In this document: positions 25,675 through 36,300 of the stretch, piece by piece
Position numbering within the stretch: position 1 is the first letter of the stretch
How the letters are laid out: each line of letters begins with the position of its first letter
DNA from: Jaapia argillacea MUCL 33604
Taxonomy: Eukaryota; Basidiomycota; Agaricomycetes; Jaapiales; Jaapiaceae
Reading direction: 5' to 3'
DNA: 64,000 bases
Assembly (NCBI GenBank): GCA_000697665.1
Contig: KL197710.1
Coordinates: 232,078-296,077, forward strand
Translations under genes and position numbers: made by a program
Notes under the pieces: model-generated
Seen by the model: only the letters and a program-made list of their open reading frames with translations
Told to the model about the DNA's origin: nothing
Databases searched by the model: none

Positions 25675-27591
25675 ATGCTCCCTCCAAACATCCAGGTATG
25701 TTGCCGTTCGGAGGCTGGGCCACTTCATCCTACTAATAGATACTCACTGAAGGCCCATGTCCCTGCTGCTCGTCGAGGTTCGGTCGACGCCTTGACCGAA
25801 TTGATTAGATACGGTTGCTCAAGTACCGACGCTCAAGATCAGGCATCACTACTTCCAATATTCGTCAGTTTCCTCAAATTTCCCGAACACGAAGGCGAAA
25901 TACTAGTGCTCCCTCTCCAATTCCTTGAAACCGTGATGTCGGCCATCACAAACGCGTCGCGATTCATAGATAAGGACACACCGATTCTCGTGGCCGCATT
26001 CACGAAGAATTGGCCTCAGTTATGGAAATGGATCAGCGATGTGGAAGGGCCATTCGTCAGGAGCGTGGACGCCGGCGCCCTCCCATGGAGATGGGATTTA
26101 TTCCGCTTCATCATCACTCTAGTCCAGAACATGACGGACTCAGAAGTCTTACTTCGTCGTCTAGCATCCACTCCAAACTTGATCACGACGATCACCTACC
26201 TGTGGATAATGGAAGTCGATCTTCGTGGGACCCCCGAAGTCCTCAACCTGAAGTGTCCCTTACCCTCCTCATCCCGAGCTTGGGGTCCTTTTATCGTGCA
26301 TCGAGTGGTCCAAGACGCGTATGTTACTGCGGTGCTTGACGCTGTCAAAGGAGACCACGCCAAGATCGCATCTGTCGCGCTACGACATTTGCGGACTTCC
26401 ATGGAACACAAACCCTTTAATGCCCAGGTTGCTCACACGAACGTCCTCAACCTGACCCACTTATCGGAAATCCCCAAGTTCCGCCCGATCCTGTTTTCAC
26501 AGCACTGCATATCCGCAGTGACCGAGGCTATGGCCAGCGCAGCAGCTATCCCATTCTCTCGCGGAGAAGCCGAATATGTCAAACTCTTCATTGACGGCTG
26601 TGCAACTTATCTCATGATTAATATGGAGTCACCCGACACTATTGGGACATCTGGCGTTCTCGAGGGTATCCAATCAGGCTGCCTTTCCGCAGTATTGAAC
26701 TCGCAGAAATGGTTCTTGGCCGATTTACCCCTTCCAGGCGGGGATTTCGATGATCGAATCGACATGCTCACAGACTTGTTTCCTCGTAGTCTCGCGTGGC
26801 CAGACCGTACACGTGGGGCGGAGTTGAAAACTCGCTCCCTCAAAGCCATCGAAGCTGGCGGACTCGAGAAGTTGATCTCTTCTACCAGTCCGTTGGGCGT
26901 CGCTTGGTTCAAGTTCAAGACCCTTGCAGCCGAACGCATAGCAATCAAGGACGAAGAAAATGCAAAGATCAAACCTTCCGCTGCGGAAGCAATCAAGTGC
27001 GAAAATCCTCAAGTGAGCGTCACTTCTCTCGCTGCGGGTCGCGATCTGTTGCTGACCAGTGGAGTCAGTGCAAGCAGACCGGTGAGAACACAGTCGTTCG
27101 GAAGTGTTCAGCCTGCCGCCAGGCCTATTACTGCAGTAAAGAATGCCAAAAGTATGATTGGAAGTATGGGAATCACCGACAAGTATGCAAGGAGATCATC
27201 GCTACCTTGCAGGGTAAGCGAGATTCCCGTCTCACGAATCGGCATCCTGCTAACCGCTCAGCTAGCTGGTACTGCCTTTACGTTTTCCAGGAAGGAAACT
27301 GCTTACGTCCACGCCATCGTTAACCGGGAATTGAAGGGTAAAATTGAATGGCTAAGCGACGAGAGGAGAAAAAAGTTCCCCAACTTACCCCCTTCAAAAG
27401 TGGGAATCGAGCTGGATTATACCGTTTATCCCGTCACTATTGAACTACGCCAAGTTACCATGGACGACATTCATTGGCGAGACATTGCGAAGAATCAAAC
27501 TTCGGACAAGAGTGCGTTTGTGAGGGCAATTTTGCCCTTTGGCGCTCACCCGTGCATGATGCCTATCTTGGATTGGACTGTTCAGAATTAG
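25675..27591 (+). CDS. MYND-type zinc finger protein, 586 aa
   Basis: Four exons: 25675-25695, 25753-27012, 27060-27213, 27266-27591. The first ATG in frame gives MLPPNIQ, spliced to AHVPAARRGSVDALTELIRY. About 420 residues of helical, repeat-like sequence follow without a known domain. The MYND finger is built across the second intron: IKCENPQ joined to WSQCKQTGENTVVRKCSACR, then QAYYCSKECQKYDWKYGNHR-QVC. The later zinc ligands (CSAC, YYC, CQ, H, C) are standard. In the first pair the spacing is C-x7-C rather than the usual close pair, which is odd. The C-terminal part (GKIEWLSDERRKKFPNLPPS) is like that in other basidiomycete MYND proteins of unknown role. MYND fingers bind proline-rich peptides, so a protein-interaction role is likely. 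The first intron (57 nt) is open in frame. Confidence 0.82.
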   Translation: MLPPNIQVCCRSEAGPLHPTNRYSLKAHVPAARRGSVDALTELIRYGCSSTDAQDQASLLPIFVSFLKFPEHEGEILVLPLQFLETVMSAITNASRFIDKDTPILVAAFTKNWPQLWKWISDVEGPFVRSVDAGALPWRWDLFRFIITLVQNMTDSEVLLRRLASTPNLITTITYLWIMEVDLRGTPEVLNLKCPLPSSSRAWGPFIVHRVVQDAYVTAVLDAVKGDHAKIASVALRHLRTSMEHKPFNAQVAHTNVLNLTHLSEIPKFRPILFSQHCISAVTEAMASAAAIPFSRGEAEYVKLFIDGCATYLMINMESPDTIGTSGVLEGIQSGCLSAVLNSQKWFLADLPLPGGDFDDRIDMLTDLFPRSLAWPDRTRGAELKTRSLKAIEAGGLEKLISSTSPLGVAWFKFKTLAAERIAIKDEENAKIKPSAAEAIKCENPQVSVTSLAAGRDLLLTSGVSASRPVRTQSFGSVQPAARPITAVKNAKSMIGSMGITDKYARRSSLPCRVSEIPVSRIGILLTAQLAGTAFTFSRKETAYVHAIVNRELKGKIEWLSDERRKKFPNLPPSKVGIELDYTVYPVTIELRQVTMDDIHWRDIAKNQTSDKSAFVRAILPFGAHPCMMPILDWTVQN

Positions 27592-27969
27592 CGGCAGTCG
27601 CTCGTTGTTGTAGGAGGTAAGATATGTTTATGTGATGAACGGCGCTGGCCTCAATTCGATGGCTAAGATCTTCTCACAGCGAATTGTATTATTGCATACC
27701 AAGATCGATACGCGCAGACTCCTGGGGGTCTACGGTTGCACAAGAAAATTTAAATAACCTTTCTCAGGTTCTGCAACCGAGCAGTTATCGTGCACTTTTC
27801 TCCAAAGTCGCGTCAAACTCCTGCCAGGATGGAGCGAAGAGAGAATACCCTCGATGACAGCATAGTCCATACACATTGTTCCACAATATTCCATACATAC
27901 GTAGTAGTACATTCCTGAATGACTTGTGGGTAAACATCTCAACCCTGAAGCTACCACCGGCGTTGACAT
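27592..27969. other. Convergent 3' region between MYND gene and dioxygenase
   Basis: About 380 nt that would hold both 3' UTRs. No coding signal or repeat seen. Confidence 0.5.
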
Positions 27970-29473
27970 TCAGGCATACTTCTTGATATCGTCAGCGGTG
28001 GGACCAGTCGGATCATCCGAAGCGGCCAAGTTACACTGATGGAAGGCCCGAACTTGCTCTTTCGTGAATGCCCCAACGACCGAGTGAAGAACGCCTCTGT
28101 TGTGGAAGAGGACCAAGTCCTTTTCCTTCCTAGAAAGAAGAGAAAGTTGAGAAGTCGGAGAAAGATTGCCGTGTAATGATTAACGCACCAGTCATGCGGG
28201 TAAACCAACTACATGAAGAGGATGGTAAGCAAGTACTTGAGGAACAGTAAGGGCCAGTAAGGTCACTCACGCTTGGTGCGATGGCCGGTCTCTGCATCTT
28301 GTACAGTAACTCTCTGACTTCCTTGATATCAGTAAGATGAGCTCCATCGGGGTATAGAGCACCTTCCCGCTTTGCGCCCTGGGGGAGAGGCTCAACGAGC
28401 AGTTCCATCACGCCGCAAGGGTGGACTTGGAAGTGGAGATTTCCAGTCACCGGGTTCTTCCAAAGCTGAATACGGACAAGTGAGTCCAGAAGATGTATAA
28501 GGAGAGTTCTGAACGCGCGAAAGTTTCTTACCACAGGTAATACTTTGAGCTTGGATTCCTCCCAAGGTGGCAACTCCTCGAGAGGCAATTCTCTTCCCTC
28601 GCTTTCGATCCCCAGGCCAGTTGGCATTGCCCTGGCAGGGGCCATCCAAACGTATGGGTGGGGTGCGTACTTCACTTTGGTCCTCACGGCCAAGCTCTTC
28701 AACTCGGGGCTCAACAAGTCAAACATGGTCTTCCCACTAACAAACGCCGTGGTTCCAAGGGGCACTTCCAGCTCGTCCCCAGTGCCGTCGTCATACCTAA
28801 TGGTCTGTCTCTTGCCGTGCGGTACATGGATACCATACAGCGTAGTAACTTTAGGCGGACTCAGGTCGTATAACGCGGCGTCGATGTGCCAGCGGTAGTA
28901 TCGAGTGATACCTGCGTCTTCGTCGATTTGGGAGACTTGGGTCTTGTGAAAGGTGGTGTGACTGGGATGTTTGAGGTTGGCGGTGGCGAGACCCTCGTGG
29001 TTGTAGACGGTGCCGTTGCCGATGAGTTGGACCTGGGGGACTCGAGGAATGGTCTTGAGATCGGGGTGAAGAATGGACTTGACGGTGCTCCCTGTCTTGT
29101 TGTTTCCATGGCCGTAGTTCTCTGACGCAGGATCGAAGCGCTGAGGGGTTGAGGCAGGGTTAAGCAGGAGCAATGTAGACCAGGAGATTACGTGCTTGCC
29201 TTGGTCAAAGCATACTGCTGCTCTGGGCTCAGTGAACAATCACGGAACAAAAGTGCGTCGTGCTTTGCAATCCGAAACAAAATGGCGTCAGAAACCAAAC
29301 GTCAATCCCATATGTTTACCGGGACTAACTTTGTAGAGCAACTCCTGTATTTCCTTGAACTGGTCATCAGTCAGGTTCCCAGGGTCGATACCCTTGACTT
29401 CTTTACCGAAATCCACAAACTTGGATGGATCGGCAGAAGCAGGAAGAGGCAACGAGGCTACTTCGATGGCCAT
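27970..29473 (-). CDS. TauD/TfdA-like Fe(II)/2-oxoglutarate dioxygenase
   Basis: Member of the taurine/sulfonate dioxygenase family; it would oxidise an organic substrate with O2 and 2-oxoglutarate. The start ATG at 29473-29471 gives MAIEVASLPLPASADPSKF. Spliced exons read QELLYK-HDALLFRDCSLSPEQQYALTK-RFDPASENYGHGNN. The iron site HxD is in YYRWHIDAALYD, followed by KVTTLYGIHVPHGKRQTIRY and GTTAFVSGKTMFDLLSPELK. The distal histidine fits DLVLFHNRGVLHSVVGAFTK, with an arginine shortly after (EQVRAFHQCNLA). The C terminus is DPTGPTADDIKKYA with TGA at 27972-27970. About 390 residues, typical for fungal members. The second intron (29141-29199) uses a GC donor. The substrate cannot be read from the sequence. 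It is divergent from centrin. Confidence 0.88.
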
Positions 29474-29821
29474 GATTTACCTGTGGATGAATTCGATCTA
29501 AGTAAGGGGTTTGGTGGTTGTGGTACGAGGGAAAGGGGGGATTGGAAGCTGTTGGGCACCCCAAAGATGATGTGCCTACAATAGAACTGAGGATTTCTCG
29601 TGAATATTGGGATCAATGTCGGCGAGCCCAGTCTCCGAGTAGAAGAACGTCAAGCTATGTTCCCTCCACACAGATAAGCAGCCACAAGGGCCCGGCCCGT
29701 TGCCGAGATTAGACATCCGAATTCCGACAGGAGTGGCACGTCGCGTCACGCGTGACGTGACTGAGCGTGTTCAGATTTGCAACGCGTCCTCGTTGTCATC
29801 TCAGCTCACCTCCTTGCCATC
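29474..29821. promoter_or_regulatory. Divergent promoter region, dioxygenase / centrin
   Basis: 348 nt between the two start codons. GTCGCGTCACGCGTGACGTGAC near 29740-29761 is a partly palindromic stretch with a CACGCGTGAC core; it resembles bZIP or bHLH targets but I cannot assign a factor. Confidence 0.4.
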
Positions 29822-30469
29822 ATGTACACCGCCCAAAAGTCAAAGCGCCGCACGCACACGCGCCCTGAACTCACCGATGAGCAGAAGCAAGAGATCAAAG
29901 AAGCTTTCGAGCTATTCGACACAGACAAGGATGGTTGTGTCGATTACCACGAGCTCAAGGTCGCCATGCGCGCTCTGGGTTTCGATCTAAAGAAAGCAGA
30001 GGTCCTAAAGATCCTCAGAGACCACGACAAGACGGGTCATGGGCTGATGGACTTTGAAGACTTTGCCAAAATCAGTGAGTCTTTAGTTGACCCAACAAGT
30101 TGTCCAGCGAATTGCGTGGGACGACACCGGAGTCCTGAACTGACGAACATCTCTTCGGTTCCAGTGAGCGAACGGATTCTAGCACGAGATCCGATGGACG
30201 AAATCCGCCGGGCGTTTCAACTATTCGATGACGACAACACGGGCAAAATCTCTCTACGAAATCTTCGGAGAGTAGCGAAGGAGATTGGTGACAGACTCGA
30301 AGATGACGAATTGTGCGTTACCATTCACTTTCCCTTATTTTGTGTTTACAGCTGACAGAGCACAACCGCACAATCTGCCAGACAAGCCATGATCGACGAA
30401 TTTGATTTGGATCAGGATGGTGAAATTAACGAGCAAGAGTTCTTCGCTATCATGACAGACGATACGTAG
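29822..30469 (+). CDS. CDC31: Centrin (Cdc31-type EF-hand protein), 162 aa
   Basis: Calcium-binding protein of the spindle pole body or centrosome, also linked to mRNA export and DNA repair complexes in yeast. Three exons: 29822-30074, 30165-30312, 30382-30469, giving 162 residues. The four EF-hand units are visible in order: [20 protein letters not shown], the second [19 protein letters not shown] (weaker loop), [20 protein letters not shown], and [18 protein letters not shown]. Splicing across the first intron gives [20 protein letters not shown], the highly conserved centrin linker. The short basic N terminus ([18 protein letters not shown]) is also typical. Length matches the family. A calmodulin identity is excluded by the linker and N terminus. 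Confidence 0.95.
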
Positions 30470-31534
30470 CTCCACCGGAAACACATCTTCCTTCTCGTCA
30501 GAGGTTCCGTTCCGATGTTTTCTCTTTACCCGTTTCGTGCCCAGCCAACCGCCGGGTTTTGGTCCCATGCCACATCACCTGCATTCCCCATTCTTCGCTT
30601 CGTCTTGTTTTCCTTCCGTCCTCAGGCTCTACCAAATCTCCTACGTCACTGTATCTTAATCTCCGTAAGTTCTGTCTACCTGTCCTCTCCCAATTCGATA
30701 TTCATGTCGTTCTAACGTTAATGGGTACAGGAAGTAGCTTTATCGTTTGCAATCTATACCTCCTCCCATATGCTCACTAGAATCACACGGCCATCGGTGA
30801 AAAGCGCATGTAGCCCTGCGATCTCTGCTTCCTTGGGCATGACTACGCCCAAGTTCTCACCTGCTCAATTTGTTGCGAGTGATTCCGCCGACAAGTCAAA
30901 TGATAAGGCACCGAAGAAGGAAATTGAATGGCAAGATTCGTATGTATTGATCTACTGCACGGATGAGAAAATACATGGACAAGTCCCATCAAGACAATAG
31001 GCGACAGTATCGTATCGGTATTGAGTGCGGTATATATAGGGTAGTGGATGTGTCTGTATCGTGGTTGGACGCCTAATATCACGAGGGATATTTGAAACAA
31101 CAGGGAAGAGGTGCGGAGGTATACAGGAGTGGCCGAAACCGTATACGAGATACATACGTGCTCATGTAGAATTGACACAACGACGTGAGACAGATAAAAC
31201 AGATAAACAAATCGCCACGACGATCGGAGACGTTTAGATAGAAACAGAACATGCGGAAACGAGAATGCTGATGATAGGGATGTGTCTTAAGGCCGTCTTC
31301 TCGATGATGGGGGAAGGGAGAAGTGGGCGAGTAGAGTACAACAGAGGTCCGTGTGTTTGGATGGGGACGTTGGGTCGGGGGGTTCGATAATAAACTATAA
31401 TAAAAGGGATACAAAAGAAGATAAACCCAACCAAGAATGTGAAGGAGCCAGGTCGTGAAATGTCGTAAAAGGTTTCGTCACGGTCGAAAGAGAAGTAGTG
31501 AGGGGGAGACGACAGACGGGATGGAATCGGCTGG
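30470..31534. other. Intergenic, 3' sides of centrin and C2H2 regulator 1
   Basis: About 1.06 kb between converging genes. It likely includes 3' UTRs. Short open frames are present on both strands but without recognisable domains. Confidence 0.45.
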
Positions 31535-33396
31535 TCAATGTGCGCCGAAACTCCCATCCTTGGGGGCAGAGTAATCTTTGTGGACTCGCATGTGTTGGCC
31601 CAGATTGTCGTGCCGAGAAAAGTCCTTGCCACATCCGGGGTATGGGCATCGATGCGCTGCATGAACGGACAACCAGCATCAGCATCAGAAATCAAGTAGA
31701 AGACTGATGCGGAGATGAAGACGAAGACGAAGCCAAAATTGAAATATTAATTAAAAGACGCCGACTTACGTTTATCATTGGTATGGATGCTCCGTACATG
31801 CCTCTTCAAATGTTCACCTCTCGCAAAACACTTTCCACAATCTTTGACGCTACACATGTACGTGCGGACATTCTTGGTCACCCCACCCTGTACGACCAAA
31901 ACAGGAGATGTCGGAACCCGACGTCCTCGGGACTTTTTGGTCAAGTTCGGGACCGGGACCGGGAGGGTGGCGGTGTGAGGGTGGCGGGAGCGACGAGAGG
32001 GTGAAGTTGAGAACGGTGTCCCGCTGTTTGGGGAAGAAGCTGATGAGTACGTTGGCGAGCCTGTACCCAATGACGAGTCGGCAGAAGGTCCGGAAACGCT
32101 CCCGCGAGTAGCCCTCGTACTCCTCCTCATCCCACCAATGATCCTCATCCCATTTCTACCCCTCGCTCGTCGAGCCCTATTGGGCGAAGCGCCGAGTACG
32201 AAATCTTCATCTCCCTCATCATCCTCGCCCTCCGCATCTATCTCCATCTCCATCTCCAACTCCACATCTAAATCATCTTCAAACCTCTGTCCCTGATAAC
32301 GTTCTTCAACGTCCGAATCTTCGCCCATCTTTTCACTCTCGCCACTATCTTCCAACTTTTCATCAAAGTCGAATAGACCTGCTCCGAGGGGAGAAGCAGG
32401 ATACATCAACTCCTGTACGCTTTGACCCTGATCAAAGTCGTACTCGACACTTTCCACTGCGGCTGCGGTAGCCGAAAAGCCGCCGCAAGCTGAGGGGCTA
32501 ACACCGACCTCTAGAGGTGGGGAAGACGGGCTTAAGTCCGCGAGTTGGACGTATTGAGGCTGCGAGGAAGTATCGATTTGAGCAAGACGCTCGAGGGAGC
32601 GAGTGTGGCTATCGCGATGATAAGCAGCGACGACTTCAGCGACGCTCGGGTTCCCACCGGCGTTATCGTAATAGATCGTTTCCGAGCCACTCGAATGTGA
32701 AGGATTGAGAGGAGCTGGATGAGCCCCTGGAGCAGCGTCGTACACGCCAACTCCGTTAGTCACATAAGGCGATGTGCACGAGTAATCTTCCGACGACGAC
32801 ATGTACATCGGTTGATGATGGTCGACTGGGTTCTGAAGAGAGTAAAGAGGGGAGAGTGGTGGTTGAGCGTACGCATAAAATGGCTTCATATTGTAGTCCA
32901 TTCCAGCAATGTCCACTGGACGTTGATGGGGTTGACCTCCCGACGAAGTGGGGGATGCAAGAGGAGACGTGGAACCAACAGTTTGCGCACTGAAAGAAGG
33001 TGCGGAGCCGGGGGCTGTGGTTGATGTCGATGACTGTGGTGGGGGCGGGAGGTCGAAGAGGCCGTCCAAGGCGGTGGCGCCCCCAGTGGAGTCATTACCA
33101 TAATTGGGTCGACCCGCAGTGGGATCGATGTTTTCAAATTGCTGGTGAGATGCAGGGAGTGCCATGAAATCTCCAAAAGGTGCCTCTGAGAGAGGCGAGG
33201 CGGAGGTGCCTAATGGGGATGAGTGTGGCGAGGGGGAGTCGGATTCGACGAAGGAGGCTGCGTGGTATGAGCTGCCACTAGCACTCGAGGGATAGTAGAG
33301 ATTCTGGTATCCGCAAGCTTTGGATTGTCGAGAGTACCCGTAGTAAGAGGGGACGAGGTGAGGAGGGTGACTGGCAAAGAGGAGGTGTGATTCCAT
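31535..33396 (-). CDS. C2H2 zinc finger transcription factor 1, 582 aa
   Basis: Two exons, 31770-33396 and 31535-31656, joined in frame by removal of a 113 nt intron, giving 582 residues. MESHLLFASHPPHLVPSYYG at 33396 is the first ATG, although the frame stays open upstream to 33786 without another ATG. A long Ser/Pro/Tyr-rich region with an acidic block (DVELEMEMEIDAEGEDDEGD, around residues 400-420) precedes a basic linker (PVPVPNLTKKSRGRRVPT) and two C2H2 fingers: CSVKDCGKCFARGEHLKRHV and CPYPGCGKDFSRHDNLGQHM. The finger pair resembles the Msn2/Msn4 type, which binds CCCCT-like elements in yeast; the acidic block may activate transcription. The intron falls between the two fingers, exactly as in the paralogue at 38652. 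Confidence 0.88.
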
Positions 33397-36300
33397 GTTT
33401 ACGATTATCAGATTGTTGAAAGTGAGGAAAGAGGGTCTATATGAGAAGTTGACAGAACAGCAAGGCGATGGAAAAGTCAAAGCCGGGGCACGCGAAAATC
33501 GGGAATGTTCGAGACACGATTGGGGAGCAGCGGGAGTTGCAGATACAAATAGAATATGTATTAGAGATTTAAGAGGGTAAGAGATGCTGTGGCTGACCTT
33601 GGCGCCTGTTACGGGAGGAGGTGGACCAGGAACGGGAGCGGAAGTGATCGTAAATGACTGAATGCAAGCCTGCGGGAGTGGTCGGCCAAACAATCCCAAA
33701 GAATGTAGGGCAGAGTACAGCTCTACTTTGACAACTCTAGTTTGTGGTAGATCTGACGACGGGCGGGTCGTAAGAGGTTCGTCCAACTCGCTACTTACTC
33801 GAGTGGCGGTCGGTGCTCGTAGCGGGTCGTGAACAATCTAGGAGTGAAAAGGGGGATTGATGGGACGATCAGACTCGGAGCAGTTGCATATATTCGTGAA
33901 TGGGGTCGTGAGTGGTGGTCCAGGGAGAAAAGGGACGGAGGAGTGGGGAAGTGTTCGGAGGTTATGTAACCCGGTAGAAAGAGGCAGAACAGAGATGCGG
34001 GGGGGCCTACAACTTATGACCGGAGAGGAGCAGCAGAGGGCGATCGAAGAGAGTGGCTGAGTTCCAGCGACATTTGTAGCTGTTTTCATACCCAAATCCT
34101 CATCTCGGACGCACAGAATCAAACCATTGCGCAGATGACTGTCCTAATCAGGCGCTCTGTGACTCTCAAACTTTGTTTTCTCGGTTTTCCCTATTCCGTG
34201 TTCCTCTCCATTTCCGCTCGGCCTTCAATCATACTAGCCTGTTCCCACTCTTGCTCATCGTTGCACGAGGCTACGGTCCTAGCTCGTTTTTTCTCCCATG
34301 ATCCTGGCCGATGACGCTCGACTGGGTCTCGAGAACTGCTGCATCTTGGCCTAGATCTAACCTTCTCTCCGACTCTGTGACCGACTCTGTATTTTTATCT
34401 CCGATCTTTCTCATCCCCGATCGTACCAAACCATTCCGGCCAACCCCTCGGCTTCCTGCGTCCCGCTGAGCGCGACACTCGCTGTGAAATTCCTCTTCGG
34501 CTTTTGTGCCTGTATCGTCGACTTAGTGGGGCCATTTGTCCGCGACGCCAATCCCGGCGCGCATTTCGTCAGTGACGTCATCGTCACCAATTCGCTTGCC
34601 CGACCGTCAATGAAATTATCGTGGCCAAATCGCTATCTACTATCGACCATCACCGATTTCCCAATGATGCTTCTCTCAACTTCTCGATGTTAGTCCTCGG
34701 TGCCTTCGTCCCTTCCTCCATCATGATACAGGCGTGGTGCTCTCTCTCTCCTTCGTCACCCCGGCCCTCTGTTATCCCGGTTTCAATAGCACACCTTCCG
34801 AATCACCTCCTTCCGGACCTTCCCAATCACTGCCGAGCGAACCTTGATGCTCACGCGCTCAGCTATCATTTGTGTGCCGTGCTTTGCCAGCTTGCGCTTG
34901 CGCTTGACACGTCCTGCCAGCGCTTCTTACAACCCAAATTTGGACAGATCGGCGATTAGATACCCAAAGCTGGTGTCCTCATCCTATCAGCTGCACCAGA
35001 GTTCACTGGGAATGCTTAGGGTTCCTGGGTTTTGTCTCCGACTTGGCCTGTCAGAAGGTGGATCCAGTGGTGCCCATGCACAGCCTTTGTCCAACAAACA
35101 CTGTACGTCGGGCGGATCGGCCACTCAATTTTTCCCCTGCCGTCAATCTTCACCCAGGATCCGTAGCCACCATCTCCACCCATTGTCGGCTCGACGCTGA
35201 ATCCTTCGTCGTCGTCACCTTGATGAGCAACGGATCGCTGAGCTGTCGGAGCAATCGCTCTCCCATATCTGCACTGTCTCCGGAAAGAGTCTTCTTCCGT
35301 ATCCCGGAACTTCCTTATCTCAGGCCACTGTGCGTACTGAGTCACGCAGCGGTGGAAAATTGACCGCAATTTGTTCAATCCCGCAGTGAATACTTCCCGT
35401 ATCGCCTCGTAGTGACTCGACTCTTCCACCAATTTTTTTCTATATGAAACTACCCTATTTCTGTCGTAGAACTCTCAGCATCTCTCACTATTGTGTAAGT
35501 CATTTCATCTGCTGTGCACCATGCACAATGTCTTCCATGACATGACACAAGATCAATCAATCAACTACGGCGGTACGCAGTCCACCTCGTTTTATTCCGC
35601 ATTTATTCCGACATTCCTCATAAACGAACATGGACAGTGCAAACGTCGCCTTACCCAAGCCCATCACTGATAGTGCGCTGCTCAGTCAATATTGGGCTGT
35701 GATCTCTTCAATTAAACCGTCGTCGCAGCTGTCGCCATTTACGTCTGGATGTTGGTTGCGAGGGTACAGCCTCTAACTTGAAGTTGATGTTGTATCGCCT
35801 TTGGGCGACGCACTGCGCCCCGTCCATCCACCCACGACGTCTACGGATCTTGTGTATTTATTGCTCACCCATCCACCATCTTTACGTTGTACTTGGAGCG
35901 CTTTTCCAACCCATCTAACCCGAAATATATTTCACGCACCCACACAAGTCACTCGCGCTCGTCAGCTCAGCTCAGCTCTCATCTCATGGCGCGTATACAT
36001 ACCCAGTCAGGTTTATATTCTTCCCATCACGGTGATCAATATCAGTCATCGGCCCTTGGAGAGCTTGTTACCCATTCGCGGCTTGAAACCCGAATCGAGT
36101 CGTGAGGGTGCTGCCTATAACAAGGTATGAATGGGACGAATGTACGTCCTCCACACTGCTTTTCCCCTCGACACTTTCGCGATTAATCTTTTATCGATGT
36201 GACAAGAACTTGGGAACCCCCCCACCCACTCGTCTTTCCGACTCTCCTTGGACAGCGCGGGATAAAAAGACAGAGCGTTCTTCACCTTGATCGTGAATCG

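Noticed and set aside
33397-33786. N-terminal extension of C2H2 regulator 1
   Set aside because: The frame is open upstream of 33396 for about 130 codons, but it has no ATG before MESHLLF, so it is taken as leader sequence.
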